In this document: piece after piece, positions 17,639 to 24,897 of the stretch | Numbering within the stretch: position 1 is the stretch's first letter | Layout of the letters: each line of letters starts with the position of its first letter | Assembly (NCBI RefSeq): GCF_003465825.1 | Contig: NZ_QSBV01000014.1 | Coordinates: forward strand, 5,368-69,367 | Reading direction: 5' to 3' | DNA length: 64,000 nt | Source: Collinsella sp. AF02-46-1 | GTDB taxonomy: Bacteria > Actinomycetota > Coriobacteriia > Coriobacteriales > Coriobacteriaceae | Translations under genes and position numbers: made by a program | The notes under the pieces: generated by a model | Told to the model about the DNA's origin: nothing | What the model saw: only the letters and a program-made list of their open reading frames with translations | Database searches by the model: none

Positions 17639-17678
17639 GCCCGGTCGGTAGCTTTCGCGGCTGCCGACCGGGCTTTTT
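17639..17678 (+). terminator. Terminator of the OPT transporter gene
   Basis: A 14-bp GC-rich stem (17639-17652 with 17660-17673, one mismatch) followed by TTTTT, 64 bp after the stop codon. Confidence 0.92.
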
Positions 17679-17694
17679 GATATCGATACAGAGA

Positions 17695-17731
17695 AAGGCC
17701 GACGCGCTGCGTATCACAGCACGCCGGCCTT
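17695..17731 (-). terminator. Terminator of the CAP-domain surface protein gene
   Basis: On the minus strand AAGGCCGGCGTGCTG pairs with an imperfect partner and is followed by TTTCTCTG. Convergent with the OPT terminator. Confidence 0.7.
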
Positions 17732-17798
17732 ATCGGTTGAGTCATCGAGTCAGTCTCGCAATAAACCGCAGCTCGTTGCGAAACCAGTACTCAAAATA

Positions 17799-20700
17799 CT
17801 ACATCTGCTTGCGGCGACGATCGCCCAGCGTTACGCCCGCAGCTACGAGCGTAATGCCGCCGATGACGAAAACCTCGCCCGCAAGCGCGGAGTTGTCGCC
17901 CGTCTGGGCGAGCGCACCATCCGCAGCCTGCTTCTTGGCAGCGGGGGCCTTTGCGGCGGCCTGCGCAACTTGGGGCTTAGCCTGCGGCTCGGCCTTGGGA
18001 TGATACTTGTCGTACTCGGCCTGTGCGGCTGCCAGGGCTCCCTTGGCATCGTTAAGCTCTGCAAGCGCGGCGGCATAGGCGTCGTTGGCATCGGACAGCT
18101 TGGCATCGGCGTCGGCCTCGGCCTGCTTCAGACCCTTCTCGGCGTCGACGGCGGCCTTATAGCGAGCATAGGCAGCATCGAGCTTGGGTAGCTGATTTTG
18201 CGCCGTCCAGCCCGCGTTGAATACCGTTACGCCAGCGGCAAGGGAAGCCTCGTGGTCGACGTGCTCAAGATCGGCCTGAAGGGCCTGATCAGCCTCAAGC
18301 TCGGTCTGGGCATCGGCGATGGCCTGCTTGGCGTCCACGACTGCCTGGTTAGCGGCCTTGAGCTGATCCTGAGCAGCGTTCACGCTGGCGACAGCAGCTT
18401 TACGGGCTGCCTCGGCGTCATCAAGCGCCCTCTGAGCATCGGCGTAACGCTGGAATGAGGCATTCGCGGCATCGAGGGCCGTCTGGGCAGACGTGACCTC
18501 CTGCTGTGCGGCGGCAAGCGCCTGCTCCTTGTTGGTGACAGCTTGCTGCGCGTTCGAGAGGGCCGTTGCCGCGGCTGTCGCTACGGCTTTGGCGTCGTCA
18601 ACGCCAGCCTGGGCAGTGACGTCGGCCGCCTTTGCCTTGCCATACGCCTCGTTAGCCTGATTGGACTCTGTCCTAGCGGCATCGCACTTGGCGGTAAGGT
18701 CCTTGACCGAAGCGGTAGCGTCGCCATACGCCTTGTTGGCCTTATCGGACTTTGCCTTGGCGGCATCGTAATCGCCCTGGGCCTTCGCCTTGCGGGCGGA
18801 AGCCTTGGAGGCGTTCGTCTGGCAATCGGTGACCGTCGCGTTGGCCTTGTCGAGAGCAGTCTGAGCAGCGGTGGCTTCGCTCTTGGCGGCATCAAGGTTC
18901 GCCTTCGGCGTCGTGATGTCGATACGCTTCAAATTTGCACCGGCCGTGTCATAGGCGGTCTTGGCCGCAGCGGTAGCAGACTTTGCCTTCTCGTACTCGC
19001 CCTTGGCGGTGTTCACGTTCGTGTCGGCCGCGGTATAGGCGTCGCGCGCGGAATCCTTTTTGTTGACGGCAGCGTAGTAGGCATTGCTGGTCGAACCGTA
19101 ATTCTTCTGTGCCTCTGCCAGCTTATTCTGCAGCTGCTTCAGCTGCTCCTTCTGCTCCTGCGTGCCGCCTGCATTGTAGGCGGAATCGATGTAGTCGTTG
19201 ACGAGCTTCTTGAACTCGGAGACAGTGAAATCAGCCTCACTGCCATAAGCGCTGTAATCGAAGATGGTTACCTCGGAATCGGTGTTCTTACCGCTACCGG
19301 TTGCAATACCGATGGCTTCCGTAGCGGAAGCGACGATGTTGAGATAGTGCCCGCACTCCTGGTAGATGCTGTTGTAGTTCTGGTAGATATACCAGGCATC
19401 ATATCGATGGTTTTCAAGGTCACCATTCTTCTCGGCGTACTTATCGAATGCCCTCTTCTCCTGGGTGTAGAGACCGGTATATGGCCAGCCAAGCGTGTCC
19501 TCGGTCTCGCCGCCGGTATATGCGCCACCACCGCCAGCAAGATTCTCTCCATTGTCCGAGTAGCAGCCCGAGTGTCCCCAGATGTTCGATGAATATGACG
19601 TATTAAGGGCTGCTGCCACAGTCATGCGGAGGCTGACGCTGAGCGCCGACTGACCGTTCGCCTTGCGGAGGTTGTTCTGGGTGTCGAGGTAGGTCAGGGC
19701 GTTGCGCATCTGCTTCAAGGAAAGCGGGTTGGTGTCGCGAGACATGTCCTGATCGACGTACTGGTCATACCATTTGGCCTTGCTCTTGGCACCGGTCAGC
19801 ATCGATACGGCGTCCTGGGCGTTCTTTTTCTGCGTGGCCGTGAACTGGCTGCCGCCGATGATGTAGTTCATGAAGCCGAACATACCCTGGTTGATGACAT
19901 TCTGGTCTACGGTCATGTTCGACTTGAGGTCGGCAATCTGCTGGTTAAGCTTGTCGACTTCAGCGCTCGCAGTATCATAGGCGCTCTTTGCCGATGTGAC
20001 TTCGTCGCAAATTGCGTCATATTCAGCTCGCTTCTGCTGGCTGACCTCGATGAGACGGTCGTATTCCGCCTTCTTGTCGGCCTCGGTCTGCTGGGCCTGC
20101 TCGTATGCCGTCTTCGCGGCGTTATAGGTCTCGGTCGCCCCGCTGAGCTTCCCGTTCGCTTCGTCGTATGCGGCCTGCGCGGTCGTGACGGCGGCGTTCG
20201 CAGCGGTGACGCGCTCCTGTGCGGCCTGGAGGTTCGCCTGGGCGGTGGCGTCGGCATCCGACGCGGCCTTGAGCTCCGCCTGCGCGGTCTTGAGCTCACC
20301 GGCAGCAGCTTTCTTGGCGGCCTCAAGCGCACTCAGGTCGACACCCGTACCCGAGACGGCAGCATCGAGCGCTTTCTGGGCGTCGTTCAGCTTATCCTGG
20401 GCGTTGTCGCGCGCGGTGGTCGCAGCGGCGAGGGTAGCGGCAGTCTCCTTCTTCTTGTCCTGGGCAGTCGTCACAGCCGCCTCAGCGTCAGTCTTGGCCT
20501 GCTCAGCCTTAGCAGCGGCAGTCTTAGCGGCCTCGAGCTCGCCCTCAGCCGTCTTCACGCCGGCATTGGCCGCATCAAGCTTTGCCTGCGCGTCCTCGAC
20601 GTCCTTCTTGGCGGCCTCGTACTTGCCCATACCCATGGCCTCGAGCTTGGCCTGGGCATCATCGAGGGCCTTCTTGGCCTCATCCTGCTTTGCCTTGGCG

Positions 20701-21248
20701 TCCTTGAGCGCCTGGGTCTTACCCTCGACACTCTTGTTGGCCTGATCGAGCTGATCGTTCAGGTCGCCCAGCTTCTTCTGCTGCTGCTCGGCCTTGTCGA
20801 CGGCCGCCTTAAGCTCGTCGGTCTTCTCCTGAAGCGCAGCGACTTCTGCCGCATTCTGCTCGGCGCCGTTATCGGTCACGGCCTGCGAAGCCTGGTCTTT
20901 TTGCTGCTGAGCCTGCTTCTGCGCCTGGCCCGCAGCGTCGGCCTTCTTCTGAGCCGCATCGTAGGCCGCCTTGGCAGCTTCGAACTGCTTTGCCGATTCC
21001 TCGGCCAGCTGCGCCGCTGTCTTCGCGACTGCCTGGTTGCCGGCAACGACGGTGCTCTCGATGGGGCTTTCGCCCTTTGCGGCATCGGTGCTGTCACCGG
21101 CCGGCGCGGCAATTGCCGCCAGCGGCGACATGAGCGGCTGGGCGATAAGGCCTGCCGTCAAAACGGTTGCGACGGCGCGGTTGGCGACACCCCTTACGTT
21201 GACGGTCTTAGCTGGAGACGAAAGATGCTTTGGACTGTACTTTGCCAT
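17799..21248 (-). CDS. Large cell-wall surface protein: coiled coils, CAP domain, LAQTG sorting signal
   Basis: A 1149-residue secreted, probably sortase-anchored protein. In order: basic N-terminus and hydrophobic signal peptide (residues about 20-50, ending PLAAIAAPAG); a long Ala/Lys/Glu-rich coiled-coil region (about 60-440); a CAP/SCP-like domain (about 505-645) with WGHSGCYSDNGENLAGG and QECGHYLNIV; a second long coiled coil (about 690-1085); and a C-terminal sorting signal LAQTGD (about 1112) followed by a hydrophobic helix and RRRKQM. GGGAG lies 6 nt before the ATG at 21248. The domain order fits a filament-like surface adhesin or enzyme scaffold; the actual role is unknown. The repetitive Ala-rich DNA creates many spurious antisense frames. 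Confidence 0.9.
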   Translation of the reverse strand: MAKYSPKHLSSPAKTVNVRGVANRAVATVLTAGLIAQPLMSPLAAIAAPAGDSTDAAKGESPIESTVVAGNQAVAKTAAQLAEESAKQFEAAKAAYDAAQKKADAAGQAQKQAQQQKDQASQAVTDNGAEQNAAEVAALQEKTDELKAAVDKAEQQQKKLGDLNDQLDQANKSVEGKTQALKDAKAKQDEAKKALDDAQAKLEAMGMGKYEAAKKDVEDAQAKLDAANAGVKTAEGELEAAKTAAAKAEQAKTDAEAAVTTAQDKKKETAATLAAATTARDNAQDKLNDAQKALDAAVSGTGVDLSALEAAKKAAAGELKTAQAELKAASDADATAQANLQAAQERVTAANAAVTTAQAAYDEANGKLSGATETYNAAKTAYEQAQQTEADKKAEYDRLIEVSQQKRAEYDAICDEVTSAKSAYDTASAEVDKLNQQIADLKSNMTVDQNVINQGMFGFMNYIIGGSQFTATQKKNAQDAVSMLTGAKSKAKWYDQYVDQDMSRDTNPLSLKQMRNALTYLDTQNNLRKANGQSALSVSLRMTVAAALNTSYSSNIWGHSGCYSDNGENLAGGGGAYTGGETEDTLGWPYTGLYTQEKRAFDKYAEKNGDLENHRYDAWYIYQNYNSIYQECGHYLNIVASATEAIGIATGSGKNTDSEVTIFDYSAYGSEADFTVSEFKKLVNDYIDSAYNAGGTQEQKEQLKQLQNKLAEAQKNYGSTSNAYYAAVNKKDSARDAYTAADTNVNTAKGEYEKAKSATAAAKTAYDTAGANLKRIDITTPKANLDAAKSEATAAQTALDKANATVTDCQTNASKASARKAKAQGDYDAAKAKSDKANKAYGDATASVKDLTAKCDAARTESNQANEAYGKAKAADVTAQAGVDDAKAVATAAATALSNAQQAVTNKEQALAAAQQEVTSAQTALDAANASFQRYADAQRALDDAEAARKAAVASVNAAQDQLKAANQAVVDAKQAIADAQTELEADQALQADLEHVDHEASLAAGVTVFNAGWTAQNQLPKLDAAYARYKAAVDAEKGLKQAEADADAKLSDANDAYAAALAELNDAKGALAAAQAEYDKYHPKAEPQAKPQVAQAAAKAPAAKKQAADGALAQTGDNSALAGEVFVIGGITLVAAGVTLGDRRRKQM

Positions 21249-21314
21249 GTTGTGCTCCCTTCGACACAACGCTATCTGCGTTACCGCGAGTCTAGGGCCG
21301 CATTTCCCGGTCTT

Positions 21315-21326
21315 TGTTGCGCAACA
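21315..21326. promoter_or_regulatory. TGTTGCGCAACA palindrome, copy 2
   Basis: The same 12-bp palindrome as at 5101-5112, here extended to 14 bp and lying 66 bp upstream of the CAP-domain surface protein start codon. The similar spacing in both places supports a shared operator. Confidence 0.4.
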
Positions 21327-21536
21327 ATGCGGCAACGCGGGCAAGTCGGTTGTTCAACAGCGTTCGACACAGTTCCGTCACATATGCAGTTGAGATTGAT
21401 TCATTTTGCGAGGCGTTGCTAAATGCAGGCAAAGCCGTCTGGACGCCCCATCCCGCGTCCCGGAATCCGTTCCACTTGCCACGGTGTAGAGTAATAGCAG
21501 CAAGCGCAACGCGGCCCGTGTTAGAACGAGGTGGAC

Positions 21537-22676
21537 ATGGAGCTCGACAAACAACAGATCAAGCGACTGCGCGAGCGCCATCATCGGCGCCACGGCATCC
21601 GCCCTGCCCATAGCGAGGCGGCTGAGCAGGCAAGTCGCTTTTTGAAGCAGGCATTCAACATTCGCGAGGGTCGTGCGCCCTACCACGTGATCCGCAAGCG
21701 CTTTGTAAACGGAGCACGCCTGACTGGCTCGCACTTATGCATCCTGATCATCGCCATGCTCATCGCGAGCATCGGCCTCGATATCGACTCGGACATTGCC
21801 ATCGTCGGCGCCATGCTCATCTGCCCGCTCATGGGCTCGGTCCTTGCCATGGCATATGGCATCGCCACGCTCGACCGCGAGATTACCGTCGAAGCCATTG
21901 CCGGCCTCGCGCTGCAGATGGCTTTCTGCCTGATCACGTCCACGTTGTACTTTAAGCTCTCGCCGCTCGGCACCACCACGGCCGCCATCATCGATAACTC
22001 GACGCCCACCATCTGGGACCTTGCCGTCGCGCTCGCGGGCGGCTTTGCGGGCGGACTGGGCAACTCTCGCGACCAGGAACCCGCCACGCTCATTGCCGGC
22101 GTAGCCGTGGCAACCGCGCTCATGCCGCCCTTGTGCGCGGCGGGTTACGGCATCGCCATCGCGAGCGGGTCGCTGTTCCTCTCGGCGCTCTACGAGTTTG
22201 GCATCAACGTCGTCTTTATCGCGCTGGCGGCCGAAGCCGTATTGCTTCTTTTACGTGTACCGCTCAAGCGTGACCTCAACGGCGACGGCATTGTGACCGC
22301 CGAGGAAAACGCCGAGGTCGATGAGCTGTCACACAAGGTGCGCCGCCGCATCATCGTGGGTACGGTGATCTTTGCCATCCCCTGCATCGTTATGACCGCG
22401 GGCTCCATTGGCTCGGCGCAGGCCGGCGTGCAGGACGGCTACGGCGTCACCGAAACTACGCGCGAGCTTGCCGCCGTGCTGCCAGGCTTTAAGGATTACA
22501 CCGTCGCCGTCGAGACCTCGGCTACCGAAGGCGAGGAGGAGGGCATTGTCGAGCGCGAGATTGTCGCCCATGTGACGACAAGCGAGGCGCTTGGGGCACA
22601 CGACCGTCACGTCGCCCGCAAGCTCATCGACCTCAATGTGCCCGAACTCGATCGTGTGGAGTTTGATGTGCAGTGA
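21537..22676 (+). CDS. DUF389 family membrane protein with EF-hand-like loop
   Basis: Integral membrane protein with a DUF389-type core of about six helices (VGAMLICPLMGSVLAMAYGIA; GLGNSRDQEPATLIAGVAVATALMPPL). Family function is unsettled. Between two helices, at residues about 246-257, the loop DLNGDGIVTAEE matches the EF-hand/dockerin calcium-binding pattern (Asp 1, Asn 3, Asp 5, Glu 12), which is unusual in this family. An extracytoplasmic-looking acidic C-terminal domain follows. ATG 21537 is chosen over GTG 21531 because GAGG lies 5 nt upstream. 379 residues. Confidence 0.85.
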   Translation: MELDKQQIKRLRERHHRRHGIRPAHSEAAEQASRFLKQAFNIREGRAPYHVIRKRFVNGARLTGSHLCILIIAMLIASIGLDIDSDIAIVGAMLICPLMGSVLAMAYGIATLDREITVEAIAGLALQMAFCLITSTLYFKLSPLGTTTAAIIDNSTPTIWDLAVALAGGFAGGLGNSRDQEPATLIAGVAVATALMPPLCAAGYGIAIASGSLFLSALYEFGINVVFIALAAEAVLLLLRVPLKRDLNGDGIVTAEENAEVDELSHKVRRRIIVGTVIFAIPCIVMTAGSIGSAQAGVQDGYGVTETTRELAAVLPGFKDYTVAVETSATEGEEEGIVEREIVAHVTTSEALGAHDRHVARKLIDLNVPELDRVEFDVQ

Positions 22677-22751
22677 TGCGGACGCGGGATGAGCGCTCGC
22701 ACGGACGCGAGCTACGACGAGGCGCAGACGCGATACGGACACGAGCAAATT

Positions 22752-22790
22752 GCGGGGTGCAGTTCACACCCGCGCCCCGCTCGACTTTTT
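22752..22790 (+). terminator. Terminator of the DUF389 gene
   Basis: GCGGGG/CCCCGC stem around a 17-nt loop, followed after a short gap by TTTTT at 22786-22790. Confidence 0.55.
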
Positions 22791-22801
22791 ATTGCCGTGA
22801 A

Positions 22802-23251
22802 TCAGCTGTCCGCATCAACATCGCCAGACTCCACTGTAAACGCCGGACCGGTACTCACCAGATAAAAACGGGTCACCTTGGTATCTCTAAATAGGTAGAG
22901 CAAGCCCTGATCGCGTCGGCGCGAAATATACGCCACGTGGACCCTGCCATATATTTCGCCGCTTTCATTCTTTAATACCAGAATGTTGGGGTCGTCCATA
23001 CGCTCGAACTGTCCATCAACGCAGCCGCCGCCCTTGCCGACCAACTGCCATCGATGGTTATCCTCTTCAAGAAAGGCCAGGGTTTCCAAGCCTGCTTTGT
23101 CATCCCGATAGTAACCGTCAATGGCAAAGCCTTCGGAAACGCATTCCTGCATATAGGATGTTTCTCGATTTACAACAAACTGCCCTGCAGCGCCCAGGAG
23201 CACAGCCAGGCAGACCACTGCAAGGGCTATCGAAATAGCACGGCGACCCAT
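22802..23251 (-). CDS. Hypothetical secreted or membrane-anchored protein
   Basis: A 149-residue protein with an N-terminal hydrophobic helix (residues about 5-25, ALAVVCLAVLLGAAGQFVV) that can act as signal peptide or anchor. The remainder is a soluble, beta-rich-looking domain with two cysteines (near 37 and 77) that could form a disulfide outside the cell. I recognise no family. The ribosome site is weak (GGTTGGGC). Codon use and GC are somewhat lower than in the neighbours. Convergent with the DUF389 gene. Confidence 0.65.
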   Translation of the reverse strand: MGRRAISIALAVVCLAVLLGAAGQFVVNRETSYMQECVSEGFAIDGYYRDDKAGLETLAFLEEDNHRWQLVGKGGGCVDGQFERMDDPNILVLKNESGEIYGRVHVAYISRRRDQGLLYLFRDTKVTRFYLVSTGPAFTVESGDVDADS

Positions 23252-23451
23252 GTTAGCCCAACCGATAGTTATTTAACGGAGCGCGAAACATACCTGGCAC
23301 CTCCGATATCAGAGCAAACGTCACCCGCAGCCCGGCGGCAGTCATATGTTTCCAACATCAAACCATATGGCAACCACTCGCGAGAGGAGTATCGGCGAAC
23401 GGTGCATTTTTGCGTTCTATTGGGCAAACGTCAACGCGCGCTACAGCTCTT

Positions 23452-23485
23452 GCTCGACCTATTCAGATCTTGTCGCATACTACCG
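23452..23485 (+). repeat. Partial copy of intergenic foldback repeat
   Basis: A 34-nt segment containing CCTATTCAGATCTTG and CGCATACT matches 24744-24777 in the same orientation with four differences. The two copies flank the 3-hydroxyacyl-CoA dehydrogenase gene. Confidence 0.6.
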
Positions 23486-23521
23486 TAGATCCTCAACGCT
23501 TCCGCCCCCAAGAGATCATTT

Positions 23522-24481
23522 TTAGTACTTGAAGAAGCCCTCGCCCGAGCTTTCGCCCAGCTTACCTTCGTCGAGCATTTTCTTGAGGACGGATGCCATA
23601 GCCTTAAAGTTGTAGGGCATCATCATCTTCTTGAGCAGCGGGCTCACCAGGCCCGGGACCTTCTGATACTGCATGACGATGTTGTAGGCCGTCTGGATAC
23701 CCACCGTGTCGAATACGCGGAACGGGCCCTTGGGGGCGCCGGTGCCCCGCGTCCATGCAAGGTCGATGCTCTTGGGGTCACTCACACCCGAAACATACAG
23801 GTCAAGGCCCGAAAGCAGCCACGGCACCAACATGGAATTGAGCAGGTAGCCGTTCTTTTCCTTGTTGACGGGCAGGGCAAGCATACGGATATCGTTGGCA
23901 AAGTCGACGAGCTCGTCGAAGTAGCGCTTGTCGGTTTGGTCCTGTGCCATGACCTCGGTCATGTTGTTCTTCCAGATGGAGTTGGCAAAGTGCAGCGACA
24001 GGTACTTCTCGGGACGGCCGGTGTACTTGGCAAAGGTGCTCGGCAGCAGCGTGGATGAGTTGGTCACGATGACGGTCTTTTGCGGCAGAACCGGGGCGAG
24101 CTTCTTGTAGAAGTCGATTTTTGCCTGAGTGTCCTCGGCCATAGACTCGATGACCAGGTCGGCGTCGGCCACGGCCTTGGCAAGATCGAGCTCCAGCTTG
24201 AGTGTGGAGTAGGCACGCTCGACGGCGGCGAGCGCCGCTTCCTTGTCGAAGGGCTGGGTGCCATCGGCGATACCGGCGCACCACTCGCCCGTGCCGTCCG
24301 CCATGCCCTCGATTGCCGCGATGTACTCCTTGCGCACGTGATCGATCTTGGGCTGGGTGCGGCCGATGCTGCCCTCGCTGCGCAGCCAAATCGTTACATC
24401 AAAGCCGCAGTAGGCAGCCTGAAAGGCAATCTGGCTTCCCAACACGCCGCCGCCGGCAACACAAACGGTCTTGTAGCTCAT
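23522..24481 (-). CDS. 3-hydroxyacyl-CoA dehydrogenase family protein
   Basis: NAD-dependent 3-hydroxyacyl-CoA (3-hydroxybutyryl-CoA type) dehydrogenase, 319 residues. The N-terminal Rossmann fold shows VAGGGVLGSQIAFQ; the catalytic region shows NSSTLLPS and LHFANSIWKNN, where the usual HFFNP sequence is altered but the catalytic His is kept. The C-terminal helical domain follows (PWLLSGLDLYVSG). GAGAGG precedes the ATG. Expected role: interconverting acetoacetyl-CoA or related acyl-CoAs with their 3-hydroxy forms, in butyrate-type or amino-acid fermentation. The acyl-CoA dehydratase activase fusion upstream would fit a shared pathway, though a 400-bp gap with repeats separates them. Confidence 0.88.
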   Translation of the reverse strand: MSYKTVCVAGGGVLGSQIAFQAAYCGFDVTIWLRSEGSIGRTQPKIDHVRKEYIAAIEGMADGTGEWCAGIADGTQPFDKEAALAAVERAYSTLKLELDLAKAVADADLVIESMAEDTQAKIDFYKKLAPVLPQKTVIVTNSSTLLPSTFAKYTGRPEKYLSLHFANSIWKNNMTEVMAQDQTDKRYFDELVDFANDIRMLALPVNKEKNGYLLNSMLVPWLLSGLDLYVSGVSDPKSIDLAWTRGTGAPKGPFRVFDTVGIQTAYNIVMQYQKVPGLVSPLLKKMMMPYNFKAMASVLKKMLDEGKLGESSGEGFFKY

Positions 24482-24649
24482 GGAACGGTCCTCTCTTACG
24501 TAATTCCATAGATGTGTATTTATTCAACCGTAAGGATGGCACGCGCAGGGGTTGGGTTCTATAAACGGGCGGTATTTCGCGGCAAACGGCTACATATGTT
24601 CATTATCTCAGGGCTTCAAGGGCAATTTATGGTGCCACCGAGACGTCAT

Positions 24650-24780
24650 TTTCGAAAGTATGCGGCAAACTCCGGAACTCTTGAGCACATCCTGGTTTTT
24701 CACCAATAAAACCGCAGGTACAGAGCTTGGACATATCCGGTGTGCTCGGCCTATTCAGATTTTGCCGCATACTTCCGAAA
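24650..24780. repeat. 131-bp foldback element
   Basis: 20-nt arms (24650-24669 and 24761-24780), inverted with one mismatch, carry the core AAGTATGCGGCAAA. The inside is AT-richer than the neighbouring genes. A related 34-nt stretch occurs at 23452-23485. Confidence 0.75.
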
Positions 24781-24834
24781 TCTAAGTTCGCAAAGGGTGA
24801 TAGTTGGGGCGTTTACGCAACATATGTCCAGCAA

Positions 24835-24869
24835 AAACGGGTGGTAGCCGGCACGGCTGCCACCCGTTT
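24835..24869 (-). terminator. Terminator of the activase/dehydratase gene
   Basis: A near-perfect 16-bp stem with a 3-nt loop, followed on the minus strand by a TTTTT tail, 29 bp after the stop codon. Confidence 0.9.
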
Positions 24870-24897
24870 GTCTCATATCTAGCCCATAGCGGGCAAG

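Larger units (their letters stand above)
24482..24897. other. 416-bp gene-free gap with foldback repeat
   Basis: No supported gene. It contains the leader of the dehydrogenase gene, the 131-bp foldback repeat at 24650-24780 and the terminator of the activase gene at 24835-24869. Short frames here, for example 24512-24709, have no coding character. Confidence 0.6.

Noticed and set aside
18543..19592. 349-codon plus-strand frame
   Set aside because: Antisense of the repetitive coiled-coil gene; Gly/Leu/Arg-rich without a family match.
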